A DNA stretch of 64,000 bases from Eutrophocola salsuginis (lineage in GTDB: Bacteria > Pseudomonadota > Gammaproteobacteria > Pseudomonadales > Pseudohongiellaceae), in NCBI GenBank assembly GCA_038147195.1, contig JAYQTB010000004.1, positions 496,001-560,000 of the forward strand, given 5' to 3'. Within the stretch, counting starts at the first letter, position 1, and the number at the start of each line of letters is the position of its first letter. A program made the translations under genes and the position numbers. The notes under the pieces were generated by a model. The model saw only the letters and a program-made list of their open reading frames with translations. It had not been told where the DNA came from and made no database searches. Shown here in pieces: positions 33,490 to 41,613 of the stretch.

Positions 33490-35676
33490 CTACCTGGCCA
33501 GCGGGTCGGGCCTGACCTGGAAGTGGTACACGATGCTGGTCGTGCCCTTGCCGGTTTCCATGTGGAAGGGGGCGCGTCCGGAGAAGGTAGCCCAAACGCC
33601 GCGGCCTTTCCAGCCGGCGTTCGGATCGTCGATACGACCGTCCAGCCACTTGGTGTAGAAGCCCAGCGGATAGGGCACACGCATGCGCACCCACTCGCCG
33701 TCATCCAGGACGAGCAGGGCGCCGCTCTGGTTGCCGGTGTTGATCGGGGTATTTTCGCCAAGGCCGAGCGTATTGTGCTGGTCCACCCAGGTGAAGTAGG
33801 AACCCTCGGAGGAGCCAGGACGCTCCAGGTTCTTGAACTGGGGCAGGGGCTCAGTATAGAAGGTCCAGCCCTCGGCGCAGTGCTGGCCGGTGGCCTCGGG
33901 TCCGTTGAGCGGTCCTTCGCACTTGCGGCGGTCGAAGCTGGCCATGTGGCCGCTGGCCAGGGCCACCCACATGACGCCGTCACGGTCGACATCGCCACCA
34001 CGAGGCGAGAAGCCTTCGATGGCGTCGCCGTTGGCATCAACCGGCAGCTCGTAATACTCGGTGATGGCGGTCTCGGCAGGGTTGTCGCCAGGCACGAGGC
34101 GGGCAACCGCACCGGGGTAGCCCAAGATGGTGCCCCACACGGAACCGTCTGGCGCGGGATTCACCGAATAGAAGCCGAAGCCCGGGAAGATCTGCGTGTC
34201 CTTGGTAGCATCCGGGGCCTCGTTGGCACCGACGAAGTCATCACGTACGCCGTTGCCATTGGTATCGAGCACGAACGGCGTCCAGCCCTGGGCAGCCTCA
34301 TAGTCACCGGTTTCCAGGTACTCCCGCGTGTTCAGCCAGCCGATGACCTGGCCGCCACCGCTGGTCCAAAGGGTGTTATCGGCATCCTCGGCAAACATCA
34401 GGTGGTGGGTACCGAAACAGGTATCGATGTGATGGTATTCGCCATCGAGATCGACCATGCCCAGTTGGCGGCCGTTGAACTGGGTCGGGAAAGCCTGTGC
34501 AGACGGATGGTCGGAGCCCTCCTGGCAGAATGCCGGATTGTCGCGACCTCTCACCCTTGCTGTGATCCACACGCGGCCATCCTGGTCGATCATGGGGTTG
34601 TGTACGTTGGCGGCGGAATCCCACGGCGCCTCGTCACCCCAGTTGGGGGAGGGTTGAACGTTCGGGCCTGAGACAGGTCCCGCATTCGGGTCCATCATAT
34701 CCAAGGGGAACTGGTCGATTGTATGGTTAACCGGATCCAGCACGGGTAGGTAGTCCGCACTCTCTTCTGTCGCCCCATAAAGTTTGCCATAGGCATTGAC
34801 GGTCGGGTTGCGCCGGTCAGTGGACACCACGTCGTGCATGTAGGCGGTAGGATCGGCCCAGTCCCACTCGGTGATGACCACGTTGCGTTCAACACCCTGC
34901 GGACGTGCCGGTATGGGTGGTAGTTCGCCGGCAGCGATGCGGTCGGTCCAGTCGCCGAACATCTGTGATGTGTGTTCAATACCCATTCCGGTCCAGGTGC
35001 GGGTCATGAAGCCACCTGCCTGGCCGGACTGGATGCGCCTACTCCATGCTGCAGCGCTGGTGTCAAAACCGTTGAACATGGCGGGGATGGTGCGGGTGGC
35101 CTTGTTGCCCAACTGATGGCAGACCACGCAGCCACCGGAAGTTACCAGGCGAATATAGTCGGCCTGGTGTTCTATGGCCGGGCTGATACCGTTGCCGGTC
35201 GGGCCGGTACCGGGAAACTGGTCGGCACCGGGAATATCCAGCAGGGAAAGCCAGTAACCGGCGGGATAATATTCTGCGGCCGATGCGGCGTCAGGGGCGA
35301 CCACGGCATCGAGGTCCAGTGTGCTGCCCGGTGCGGCGCTGACCTTTGCCGAATCGACCAACCCGTAGCCGCGTACCCAGACATCGTAATTTGCCGCTGG
35401 CAGTTCAGGCAAGACGTAGCGGCCATTATCATCGGTGACCACGATCTTGGCGTAGCGTGTGCCGAGGTCATGGGTTTCTGCGATAACCCAGACGCCAGCT
35501 TCTGGACCGTTAGCGCTGGTGACGGTGCCTTCGATAAGGTTGTTGGCATCTGCCGTCTCCGCCGAGGTGTTCATGGCAGTTTCGGCCGGGGCCGCGGCTT
35601 CATCGCCGGAGCAGGCGGCGAGCAAGGAAAACAAGGATAAAAGGATGGTGCCGGATAAGGTCCTGGTGCGTAACAT
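33490..35676 (-). CDS. Haem c-bearing lipoprotein with carboxypeptidase-regulatory-like and propeller domains
   Basis: 728 residues. ATG at 35676 is preferred over 35697 because AGGGGG lies 8-9 bases upstream. It has a lipoprotein signal with lipobox 'LLAACSG'. Residues ~45-130 look like a carboxypeptidase-regulatory (transthyretin-like) domain ('IEGTVTSANGPEAGVWVIAE', 'DDNGRYVLPELPAANYDVWV'). A single haem c site ('GGCVVCHQLGN') follows, and the remaining ~500 residues read as a beta-propeller of Vgb/NHL type ('MIDQDGRVWITARV', 'GDVDRDGVMWVALASGHMASFDRR'). It is probably an extracytoplasmic redox or binding protein. No catalytic residue is assigned. Confidence 0.8.
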   Translation of the reverse strand: MLRTRTLSGTILLSLFSLLAACSGDEAAAPAETAMNTSAETADANNLIEGTVTSANGPEAGVWVIAETHDLGTRYAKIVVTDDNGRYVLPELPAANYDVWVRGYGLVDSAKVSAAPGSTLDLDAVVAPDAASAAEYYPAGYWLSLLDIPGADQFPGTGPTGNGISPAIEHQADYIRLVTSGGCVVCHQLGNKATRTIPAMFNGFDTSAAAWSRRIQSGQAGGFMTRTWTGMGIEHTSQMFGDWTDRIAAGELPPIPARPQGVERNVVITEWDWADPTAYMHDVVSTDRRNPTVNAYGKLYGATEESADYLPVLDPVNHTIDQFPLDMMDPNAGPVSGPNVQPSPNWGDEAPWDSAANVHNPMIDQDGRVWITARVRGRDNPAFCQEGSDHPSAQAFPTQFNGRQLGMVDLDGEYHHIDTCFGTHHLMFAEDADNTLWTSGGGQVIGWLNTREYLETGDYEAAQGWTPFVLDTNGNGVRDDFVGANEAPDATKDTQIFPGFGFYSVNPAPDGSVWGTILGYPGAVARLVPGDNPAETAITEYYELPVDANGDAIEGFSPRGGDVDRDGVMWVALASGHMASFDRRKCEGPLNGPEATGQHCAEGWTFYTEPLPQFKNLERPGSSEGSYFTWVDQHNTLGLGENTPINTGNQSGALLVLDDGEWVRMRVPYPLGFYTKWLDGRIDDPNAGWKGRGVWATFSGRAPFHMETGKGTTSIVYHFQVRPDPLAR

Positions 35677-35856
35677 GAGACTGTCCCCCTTTGACATGTC
35701 CTTGTCACAGACGTGACGTGACTAGACCGAAAATCCTAGCATGCGGCCAAGTGCTTCACAATAAATTAGCAATGGCGCCCCGAGTCGTGGTGAGCCGGCC
35801 AGAGTCTGCTAGAATCCTTACAACTTTACCCAAGGCGATTGACACGGAGTAGCGGA

Positions 35857-36885
35857 ATGAACGCCAAACATCGCGTCATATTCACGGCCATGGCAGCAGC
35901 CCTCGCAGCCGCTTTCTCTGCCACTCGCGCGGGGGCGCATCACAGCGCTGCAGCCTTCAATACCAGTGACACCATTGAGATCACAGGTACCGTCAGCGAG
36001 TACACTTACCGCAATCCCCACGTTTATATGACCCTGTCCGTCACCAATCCTGATGGCACCCAGCGCGAAGTGGAAGTCGAGGCCGGGGCGGCTTCCGTCA
36101 TTGCTCCTCTTGGGTTCAGCCGCGACGATCTTGCTGTGGGCGAAACGGTCACAGTGATCGGCAATCCGAGCAGGCGCAAACCCGACACCCTGCTGTTGGG
36201 TCGCGAACTCTACAAGCAGGACGACACATATTACCCACTCAATATAGGCTCGCGCAGTACCGAAGATTTCGGGGATGCCGTGGCAACCAGTCTCGCTGGC
36301 ACCTGGTTCCCGCCGCGGTCATCCTTCGTAGGTTACCTAGGCGGTGCCGGCGGCTGGCCGCTGACCCTTGCAGGCGAGAAAGCCGTGGCTGCTGCGGGTC
36401 CGACTAGCACCACGCACAAGGACTGCATTCCCATTGGTACACCGGGGCTGATGGTATACCCCGTGGCGATCACTGTGGATGTACGGAACGATCGCGTGAT
36501 CATGGACATCGACTGGCTGGATGCGCAGCGCATTGTTTGGCTAGACGGCCGTGGCCACCCGGAATCAGGTGAAAAATTCCTGCTGGGACATTCGGTTGGC
36601 CGCTGGGAGGGCAATGTATTGATCGTCGAATCGGCCAATTTCACCGGGCACAGCATGGGGCTGAGCATGAGCCTGCCTAGTAGTGAGCAAAAGCGCTTGC
36701 TCGAGCGATTCGAACTGAGTGCCGACGGCAAGCAGCTGCTGTATTCGGGCACCGTCACCGACCCGGTTTATCTGGCTGAACCACAAAGCTGGAGTGCCAG
36801 CTGGGTGTATCGACCGGGGTTGCCGCATTCCAACGAACGCTGTGATGCAGAAGCCGCTACACGTTTTCTTGATGATCTGCAATAA
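35857..36885 (+). CDS. Exported DUF6152 domain fused to a GHSxGxW-type domain (second fusion)
   Basis: 342 residues from ATG at 35857, which has GGAG seven bases upstream. The Sec signal ends near 'RAGA-HHSAAAFN', so the mature protein starts His-His. Residues ~27-130 match DUF6152: 'IEITGTVSEYTYRNPHVYMTLSV', 'GFSRDDLAVGETVTVIG'. The C-terminal half matches the second domain: 'WLDGRGHPESGEKFLLGHSV' followed by 'GRWEGNVLIVESANF', 'LLERFELSADGKQLLYSGTV' and a late Cys ('ERCDAEAA'). The second domain is more diverged than elsewhere (the 'DDPGAYT' motif is reduced to 'TDPVYLAEP'). The alpha/beta hydrolase downstream follows after 36 bases. Confidence 0.8.
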   Translation: MNAKHRVIFTAMAAALAAAFSATRAGAHHSAAAFNTSDTIEITGTVSEYTYRNPHVYMTLSVTNPDGTQREVEVEAGAASVIAPLGFSRDDLAVGETVTVIGNPSRRKPDTLLLGRELYKQDDTYYPLNIGSRSTEDFGDAVATSLAGTWFPPRSSFVGYLGGAGGWPLTLAGEKAVAAAGPTSTTHKDCIPIGTPGLMVYPVAITVDVRNDRVIMDIDWLDAQRIVWLDGRGHPESGEKFLLGHSVGRWEGNVLIVESANFTGHSMGLSMSLPSSEQKRLLERFELSADGKQLLYSGTVTDPVYLAEPQSWSASWVYRPGLPHSNERCDAEAATRFLDDLQ

Positions 36886-36921
36886 AATAGGCAATAGTAA
36901 AGAAGAAAAGGGGGATAAAAG

Positions 36922-37764
36922 ATGAAAAGAATTTCAGGGCTGCTTTTTTTACTGTTGATGGGCTCTTTAGTGCAGGCGCAAGGCGTTTCTATTCCGGGCA
37001 TGTCGGTGGCGGGTGGTCTTGCACCGAATCTGGCCATGCCCATGTACCAGCAGACTGGAGAGCAATACAGGTCCTACGACTTTCCCGGTACAGGTGAATC
37101 CATTCCTTACCGCCTGTTCGTGCCGGAAACCTGGACACCCGACCAGTCGTTGCCGATTCTCATCACCCTGCGCGCAGGTCCCAGCATCAACAACAACCAC
37201 CGCAACAACAACGACCTGGTGGTCCAGGCCCGCGAGCGGGGATATATCGTGATTTCACCGCTTGGTTACCGGGGTTATGCACAGCCATATTACGGCAGTC
37301 CCTATCCGGCCGCGCGTGCCAATGGTCCATCCACGCCAGGTGCGGGCTGGAGTGAAGAGGACGATGCGCGGGCACACCAGGACGTTATCAACGTCCTGCA
37401 CCTAGTGGCTGCCGAATACAATGCGGATACTTCACGAATCTTCATGCACGGACAGAACCCGTCGGGTTCCGCCGTGTTCCATTATGCCGCGATGTACCCG
37501 GATGCCATCAGCGCCATCATCGTCAGCGCGGGTCCGATAGTGACGAACGATTACCCGATCGGGAACCTGGCCGGGAAAGTGGCTGTGATGTTACTGCAGG
37601 GCACGGAAGATGCTGCATATACCCGGGAAACGGAATTGGAGGTGACTGAGGCGCTGAGGTCTGGTGGGGTCGAGGCGGAATACCACGACGTGCCGGGAGG
37701 TGAACATCTCACCGCGTACTTGGATTACGCGTCGGAGATCTTCGACTTTCTCGACCGGCATTGA
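36922..37764 (+). CDS. Exported alpha/beta hydrolase with altered nucleophile elbow
   Basis: 280 residues with GGGGG upstream and a Sec signal ('ISGLLFLLLMGSLVQA-QG'). It has the fold of LpqC/PHB-depolymerase-like esterases: 'SIPYRLFVPETW', 'LPILITLRAG', 'GYIVISPLGYRG', 'DVINVLHLVAAEYNADTSRIFMHG', 'MLLQGTEDAAY' (acid) and 'VPGGEHLTAYLDY' (His). Where the family has GxSxGG after 'RIFMHG', this protein reads 'QNPSGSAVFH', so the canonical serine position is not obvious. It may use the shifted Ser or be a non-catalytic binder. It follows the DUF6152 fusion closely and may share its transcript. Confidence 0.75.
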   Translation: MKRISGLLFLLLMGSLVQAQGVSIPGMSVAGGLAPNLAMPMYQQTGEQYRSYDFPGTGESIPYRLFVPETWTPDQSLPILITLRAGPSINNNHRNNNDLVVQARERGYIVISPLGYRGYAQPYYGSPYPAARANGPSTPGAGWSEEDDARAHQDVINVLHLVAAEYNADTSRIFMHGQNPSGSAVFHYAAMYPDAISAIIVSAGPIVTNDYPIGNLAGKVAVMLLQGTEDAAYTRETELEVTEALRSGGVEAEYHDVPGGEHLTAYLDYASEIFDFLDRH

Positions 37765-37874
37765 TAAAAGGCGCAATTGTTATGAGTAGGCCGAAATAGG
37801 CACGCAGTGACCTCATTCGACATTACCGACCTGAAAACTTTATTTTTGCATCTTGTGACGATAACTGCCTACGC

Positions 37875-39853
37875 CTAATCCCTTAATACTTGGTCTTCGT
37901 TGTCGAGCAGTTCCTGGAAGTACTCGTCCTCGACGATGCGCAGGCAGATATTGTCGCTCTTCATGTTGATGACTGGCGTGTTATCAACGCGCACGCACGC
38001 ACCCGCATATCGACCTGAGGCCGTAAATGTACTTACCTGCACGTGGTAGTCATCCAGTTTCGGTAGGCGCTGCATCTGCTGGTAGATGAGATCGCGATCG
38101 TCGAACTTGCCGCCGGTTTCGGCAACCACCCCGGCCTTGCTATCCACCAAGGTGATGTTGGCGCCGCCGCGACCAACGATGGGCTTGATGACGTAACCTT
38201 TTTCTTTCAGGCTTTCGGTGAGCCTGAAGGCGGATTCCAGGAGATAGGGGAAATCCTCGAACATGTCCCACATGATGGGGGAGATGGCCTTGTTGCTTGG
38301 GATCAGCGTCCACAACGGTTCGTAGACCATGATGTCGCCGCGCAGCAGCACGTCCACCAGGCGCGGGGCAGCATCGTGTTTCTCGCCGGGTTTATACTTG
38401 TTGAGTTTTTCCGAATCGTTACCGCATTCCTCACGGATCTGGTCGAGCGCGGTTTCCCAGGCCCAGGTCTTCCAAACCCAGTTGATCTTCTCGCCGTCGT
38501 AGTCGAGGATGGAGCCGTCCTCGCCCCAGCTGAGTCCGTCCACTCCGCTGATGATTTTGCACTGGATACCAGCCTGTTCCATGGCTTCCTGCATGAACAG
38601 GGCATGGTAGGTTTCCTCGAGGTCGTCGTCCTGCATGATGTGCAGCACGCTGTCTACGTCACTGTGACGCCACGCATCACGCAGCATCTTGTGTAGCCGT
38701 TTGCCAGGGTTGGCGCCCACGTTGCAGCGATGGGCTTGGCCCACTTGCCCTGCACCTTGCCGGTTTCCATGTAGCAGGCGGCAGAGTCGCAGTTGTACTC
38801 AAACACCTTCAAGCCGTCTTGCGACATGGCGAAGTCGAAACGACCGGTGATCATCTGGTTACGCCGGTTACTCCAGGACTGGATTATTTTCGGCCAAAGC
38901 ACCTCAGGGATGTTGAAGTATCGCAGCAGGGAATCATCCTTGAGCACGTAGTTGGTGGCATGCATGTACAGGCCGTGCAGTTCGTTAGTGGCACGACGCA
39001 ATTCGGCTAGCGCTGTTTCCGAGGCCAGATAGAACAGGCGTTCGTCCTTTTCATTTGACGATAGCTTGTTGCCGCCCATCATCTTCACGTAGGCGGCCTC
39101 GTCGGGATTGGCCATGTTAAGCCAGGATTTTTTCTTGCGCGCGGACTTGTTGCCCACCTGCAACAGCAGGTTGTACAGCGCCGGCGAAGGTTGGTCGACA
39201 CATTCGGCATATTCGGTGTCATCGGTCTGGACCACCCAACCCATGACGGTGGCATCACCGAAGGAGCACTCGATCCAGTATTCACCGTCCTCTGTCACTT
39301 CTGCATTGAGCTGGCGCGCGTAGTTCTGGCCTTCTGGCCACTTGCGGTGACCAACGTTCTGTTCGGCGACCCGGACATAGTCTTCCGTGACTTCGGTGAC
39401 GATGGCGACGTGGCCAGTCATCTCAAACTCACCGCCTTCCTCCCAAATTAGCAGGCAACCGGGTTCCGGGTGTCGCAGCGAACCGTTGTAGAAGGACTGT
39501 AAGGGCAGAAACTTATTGTCAGCGATGTGGCGGACGGTCTTCAGCCGAAAAATATCGTGTGCCATCGCGATGTCGTCGAAGACATAGCCGAAGTTGATGT
39601 AAAGCCAGCGGCGGGCGAATTCAACGCACTGCCACTTGTGCCCCATGTAAACACCGTCGCAGTAGCTGCGGTAGGACTGTCGGGTGGGCAGTTCCTTGTC
39701 ATCGGCGGTTTCGTAATCGCTGGAATAGGCCGGCACGTTGCCGGGGGCGTAACCAAGGATGGTGCCGAATTTTTCCTTGGGGCGGGACGAGTCGTTCAAT
39801 CCAGTAGGCTCCTGGTTAAAAGGGCGGCGAACATTACTGCCGGCCCCACGCAT
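37875..39853 (-). CDS. gss: Bifunctional glutathionylspermidine synthetase/amidase, interrupted by a one-base frameshift
   Basis: Gss joins glutathione to spermidine (C-terminal ATP-grasp) and hydrolyses the product (N-terminal CHAP-type amidase). The upstream frame (39853 to 38654) has the amidase nucleophile C76 in 'YMGHKWQCVEFARRW', His in 'GHVAIV', and the synthetase start 'LKVFEYNCDSAACYMETGK'. The downstream frame (38744 to 37875) continues 'HIMQDDDLEETYHALFMQ', 'VWKTWAWETALDQIREE', 'EPLWTLIPSNKAI' and 'IKPIVGRGGANI'. The frames join if one base is restored near 38735, within 'KWAK-AHRCN' (a missing G after AAG). The repaired length is about 660 residues against ~620 for E. coli Gss. 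All motifs survive, so a sequence error is likely. Confidence 0.9.
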
Positions 39854-39881
39854 TGTCCAGAATTATTTGCAGAGGGAATGC

Positions 39882-39911
39882 AAAAAAGCCTGCTATGTGG
39901 CAGGCTTTTTT
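39882..39911 (-). terminator. Terminator after the 39930 gene
   Basis: GCCTGC (39888-39893) pairs with GCAGGC (39900-39905), flanked by six A and six T residues, so it can work both ways. On the minus strand it ends the 39930-40685 transcript just before gss. Confidence 0.88.
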
Positions 39912-39929
39912 GGTGGTTGAATCGGAGTG

Positions 39930-40685
39930 TCAGTCCTCCGTCTCGTACGTATGCCAATTCTCATAGTCCGGGGGAACGACGCGACCCTCCCAGAGGCTCT
40001 TGTTGTTCTCCATGCAGGAATACTCGATCAGGTCGAAGTCGGTCTGCCGTTCAAATACGCGCGTGTTGGTCCAAGGATGCGTGTAGTAAATAGGATCATC
40101 GATTGTGACCACGTAGTCCAGGGTGTCGGCGTTGCGTAGGGTGAAACGCTCGGTCACCGTCAGCTGGTCACTGTGAGGATGGCCGATGGTGTCGAGACGG
40201 GTCTTGCCATTGAACTTGTTGGTGACCACCACCAGGGTGTCACCATCCCAGGTTGCCACGGAATGACCATACCAGGCTTCTGGCAGCCGCTGGCCCCGGT
40301 ATTGGCCATCCAGGTTGACGACCTTGAACCAGGTGTTCTGCTCGTATAGATAGCCGAAGTAATCTTTTGTCTGGATGAACTGGATGGGGTCGGGTGAGTT
40401 CATGGCGCGCAGCAAGCCGAACGGCAGGCAGGATCCTGTATAGTCGCCGTCGGTTGGATTGTAGTTGTCGAAGTTGCGTCGGCCGGCTTCGGTGAACGGC
40501 TCTTCGGCTGGACCGATCTGGTTGCGACCGTTGCCGGCGGCAAGCATGTTCGGTACATAGGGTCTTGCCCACACGCCATTGAAATCCGGTTTTCCCCAAG
40601 GAAGCCGAGGAATGTCGTCCTGGGCCGCCACGCTGAAGCTGGAAAGGCCAAGGCAGGCCAGTAACAGGATGCTGAATATTTTCAT
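39930..40685 (-). CDS. Exported GHSxGxW-domain protein (stand-alone form)
   Basis: 251 residues from ATG at 40685, which has a strong GGGGGAAG upstream. The Sec signal is 'KIFSILLLACLGLSSFSVAA-QD'. It has the recurring domain: 'IPRLPWGKPDFNGVWARPY', 'GSCLPFGLLRAMNSPDPIQF', 'WYGHSVATWDGDTLVVVTNKFN', 'GHPHSDQLTVTERFTL', 'VTIDDPIYYTHPW' and a late Cys ('IEYSCMENN'). No DUF6152 partner is directly adjacent here. Relatives at 20528 and 56000 share the same order of motifs. The function is unknown. Confidence 0.8.
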   Translation of the reverse strand: MKIFSILLLACLGLSSFSVAAQDDIPRLPWGKPDFNGVWARPYVPNMLAAGNGRNQIGPAEEPFTEAGRRNFDNYNPTDGDYTGSCLPFGLLRAMNSPDPIQFIQTKDYFGYLYEQNTWFKVVNLDGQYRGQRLPEAWYGHSVATWDGDTLVVVTNKFNGKTRLDTIGHPHSDQLTVTERFTLRNADTLDYVVTIDDPIYYTHPWTNTRVFERQTDFDLIEYSCMENNKSLWEGRVVPPDYENWHTYETED

Positions 40686-40863
40686 TGTCTTCCCCCGTGT
40701 CATGTAGGTATCCCTTAGAGACTATTATGTCGGATTGTTGCGGCTTTGCGAAACGGGTTGGTTCTAAGAATCACTTTATTTGCACACGCCCTGTCCAAGG
40801 CCCGGCAATGGGACTATTATCGCTGGCATATCTCGCATCTGGCCAAAACATCCGGGGGAAGGC

Positions 40864-41562
40864 ATGGCACACACAAACACAACTGTAACAGCACTACTTA
40901 AATTAGTAATCCTCGCCACGACCTGTTGTATCACCGGTAGTGCGGCAATCGCGGCAGACGCGCCAGGCCGTGGGCCCGCGCCACGCCCTGGCCTGTTCTT
41001 CGAAGAGCCCTGGCAAATGGCGGTGAACGGTGAACATCCACTGACCCAGGCTGACGTGACCAACGCCAGCCTAGAGCTTAAGCTTTACGGCATGAAGCAC
41101 GAGGAAATGCAGATCAATGGGGTGCAGGGGAGTGATGCCAATCCGCCGCACACCTGGTCGGGCCTGTGCGGTTACGGCTGTACCTTCGCCTTTAGGCATC
41201 GTGACAGTTATGCCGACTTTTCCGGCGCTGCCCGTATCATGGTGCAGGTCAAGACCTCCGGCTTCCACAAGGTGCGCCCGTTCATCAAGTTGGCGGACGG
41301 CTCCACCTATGTCGGCGATCTCGAGATCGTGTCCCTGTCGGATTTCCTGTTCACGGAATTTCGGGTCAGCGATGTGAAATGGATCGTGTTCAATACGGAC
41401 ACGGCCGTGACTCGCGGTACCCTGCTTGACTCAATTGACCTGAGCCGGGTGGACGAGATTGGCTTTACCGACCTGCAACCTGGTGCCGATCACGGCAACG
41501 GTGGCTGGTCGGATGTGGGCATGATTCGCGTCTATGCCGACGCGGTGGCTCGCCAGCATTAA
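40864..41562 (+). CDS. Exported protein of unknown function
   Basis: 232 residues. ATG at 40864 is chosen over the open frame from 40780 because GGGGGAAGG lies just upstream and a signal sequence begins there ('LLKLVILATTCCITGSAAIA-AD'). The mature part has 'LFFEEPWQM', 'ASLELKLYG', 'YADFSGAARIMVQVKTSGFHKVRPFIKLADG' and 'IDLSRVDEIGFTDLQPGADHGNGG' (each shown in part here). The strand pattern resembles a galactose-binding-like jelly roll. It precedes a PQQ/cytochrome dehydrogenase gene by about 50 bases and may be its partner, which is inferred only from position. Confidence 0.65.
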   Translation: MAHTNTTVTALLKLVILATTCCITGSAAIAADAPGRGPAPRPGLFFEEPWQMAVNGEHPLTQADVTNASLELKLYGMKHEEMQINGVQGSDANPPHTWSGLCGYGCTFAFRHRDSYADFSGAARIMVQVKTSGFHKVRPFIKLADGSTYVGDLEIVSLSDFLFTEFRVSDVKWIVFNTDTAVTRGTLLDSIDLSRVDEIGFTDLQPGADHGNGGWSDVGMIRVYADAVARQH

Positions 41563-41613
41563 TTCCCGTAACATCGGTCGGCCTGTAGTCATTCGTTTTT
41601 TGGGGAAGCATCG

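Noticed and set aside
33523..34671. Long (382-codon) plus-strand frame opposite the haem lipoprotein
   Set aside because: It mirrors the codon pattern of the real minus-strand gene, which has a lipobox, haem motif and ribosome site.
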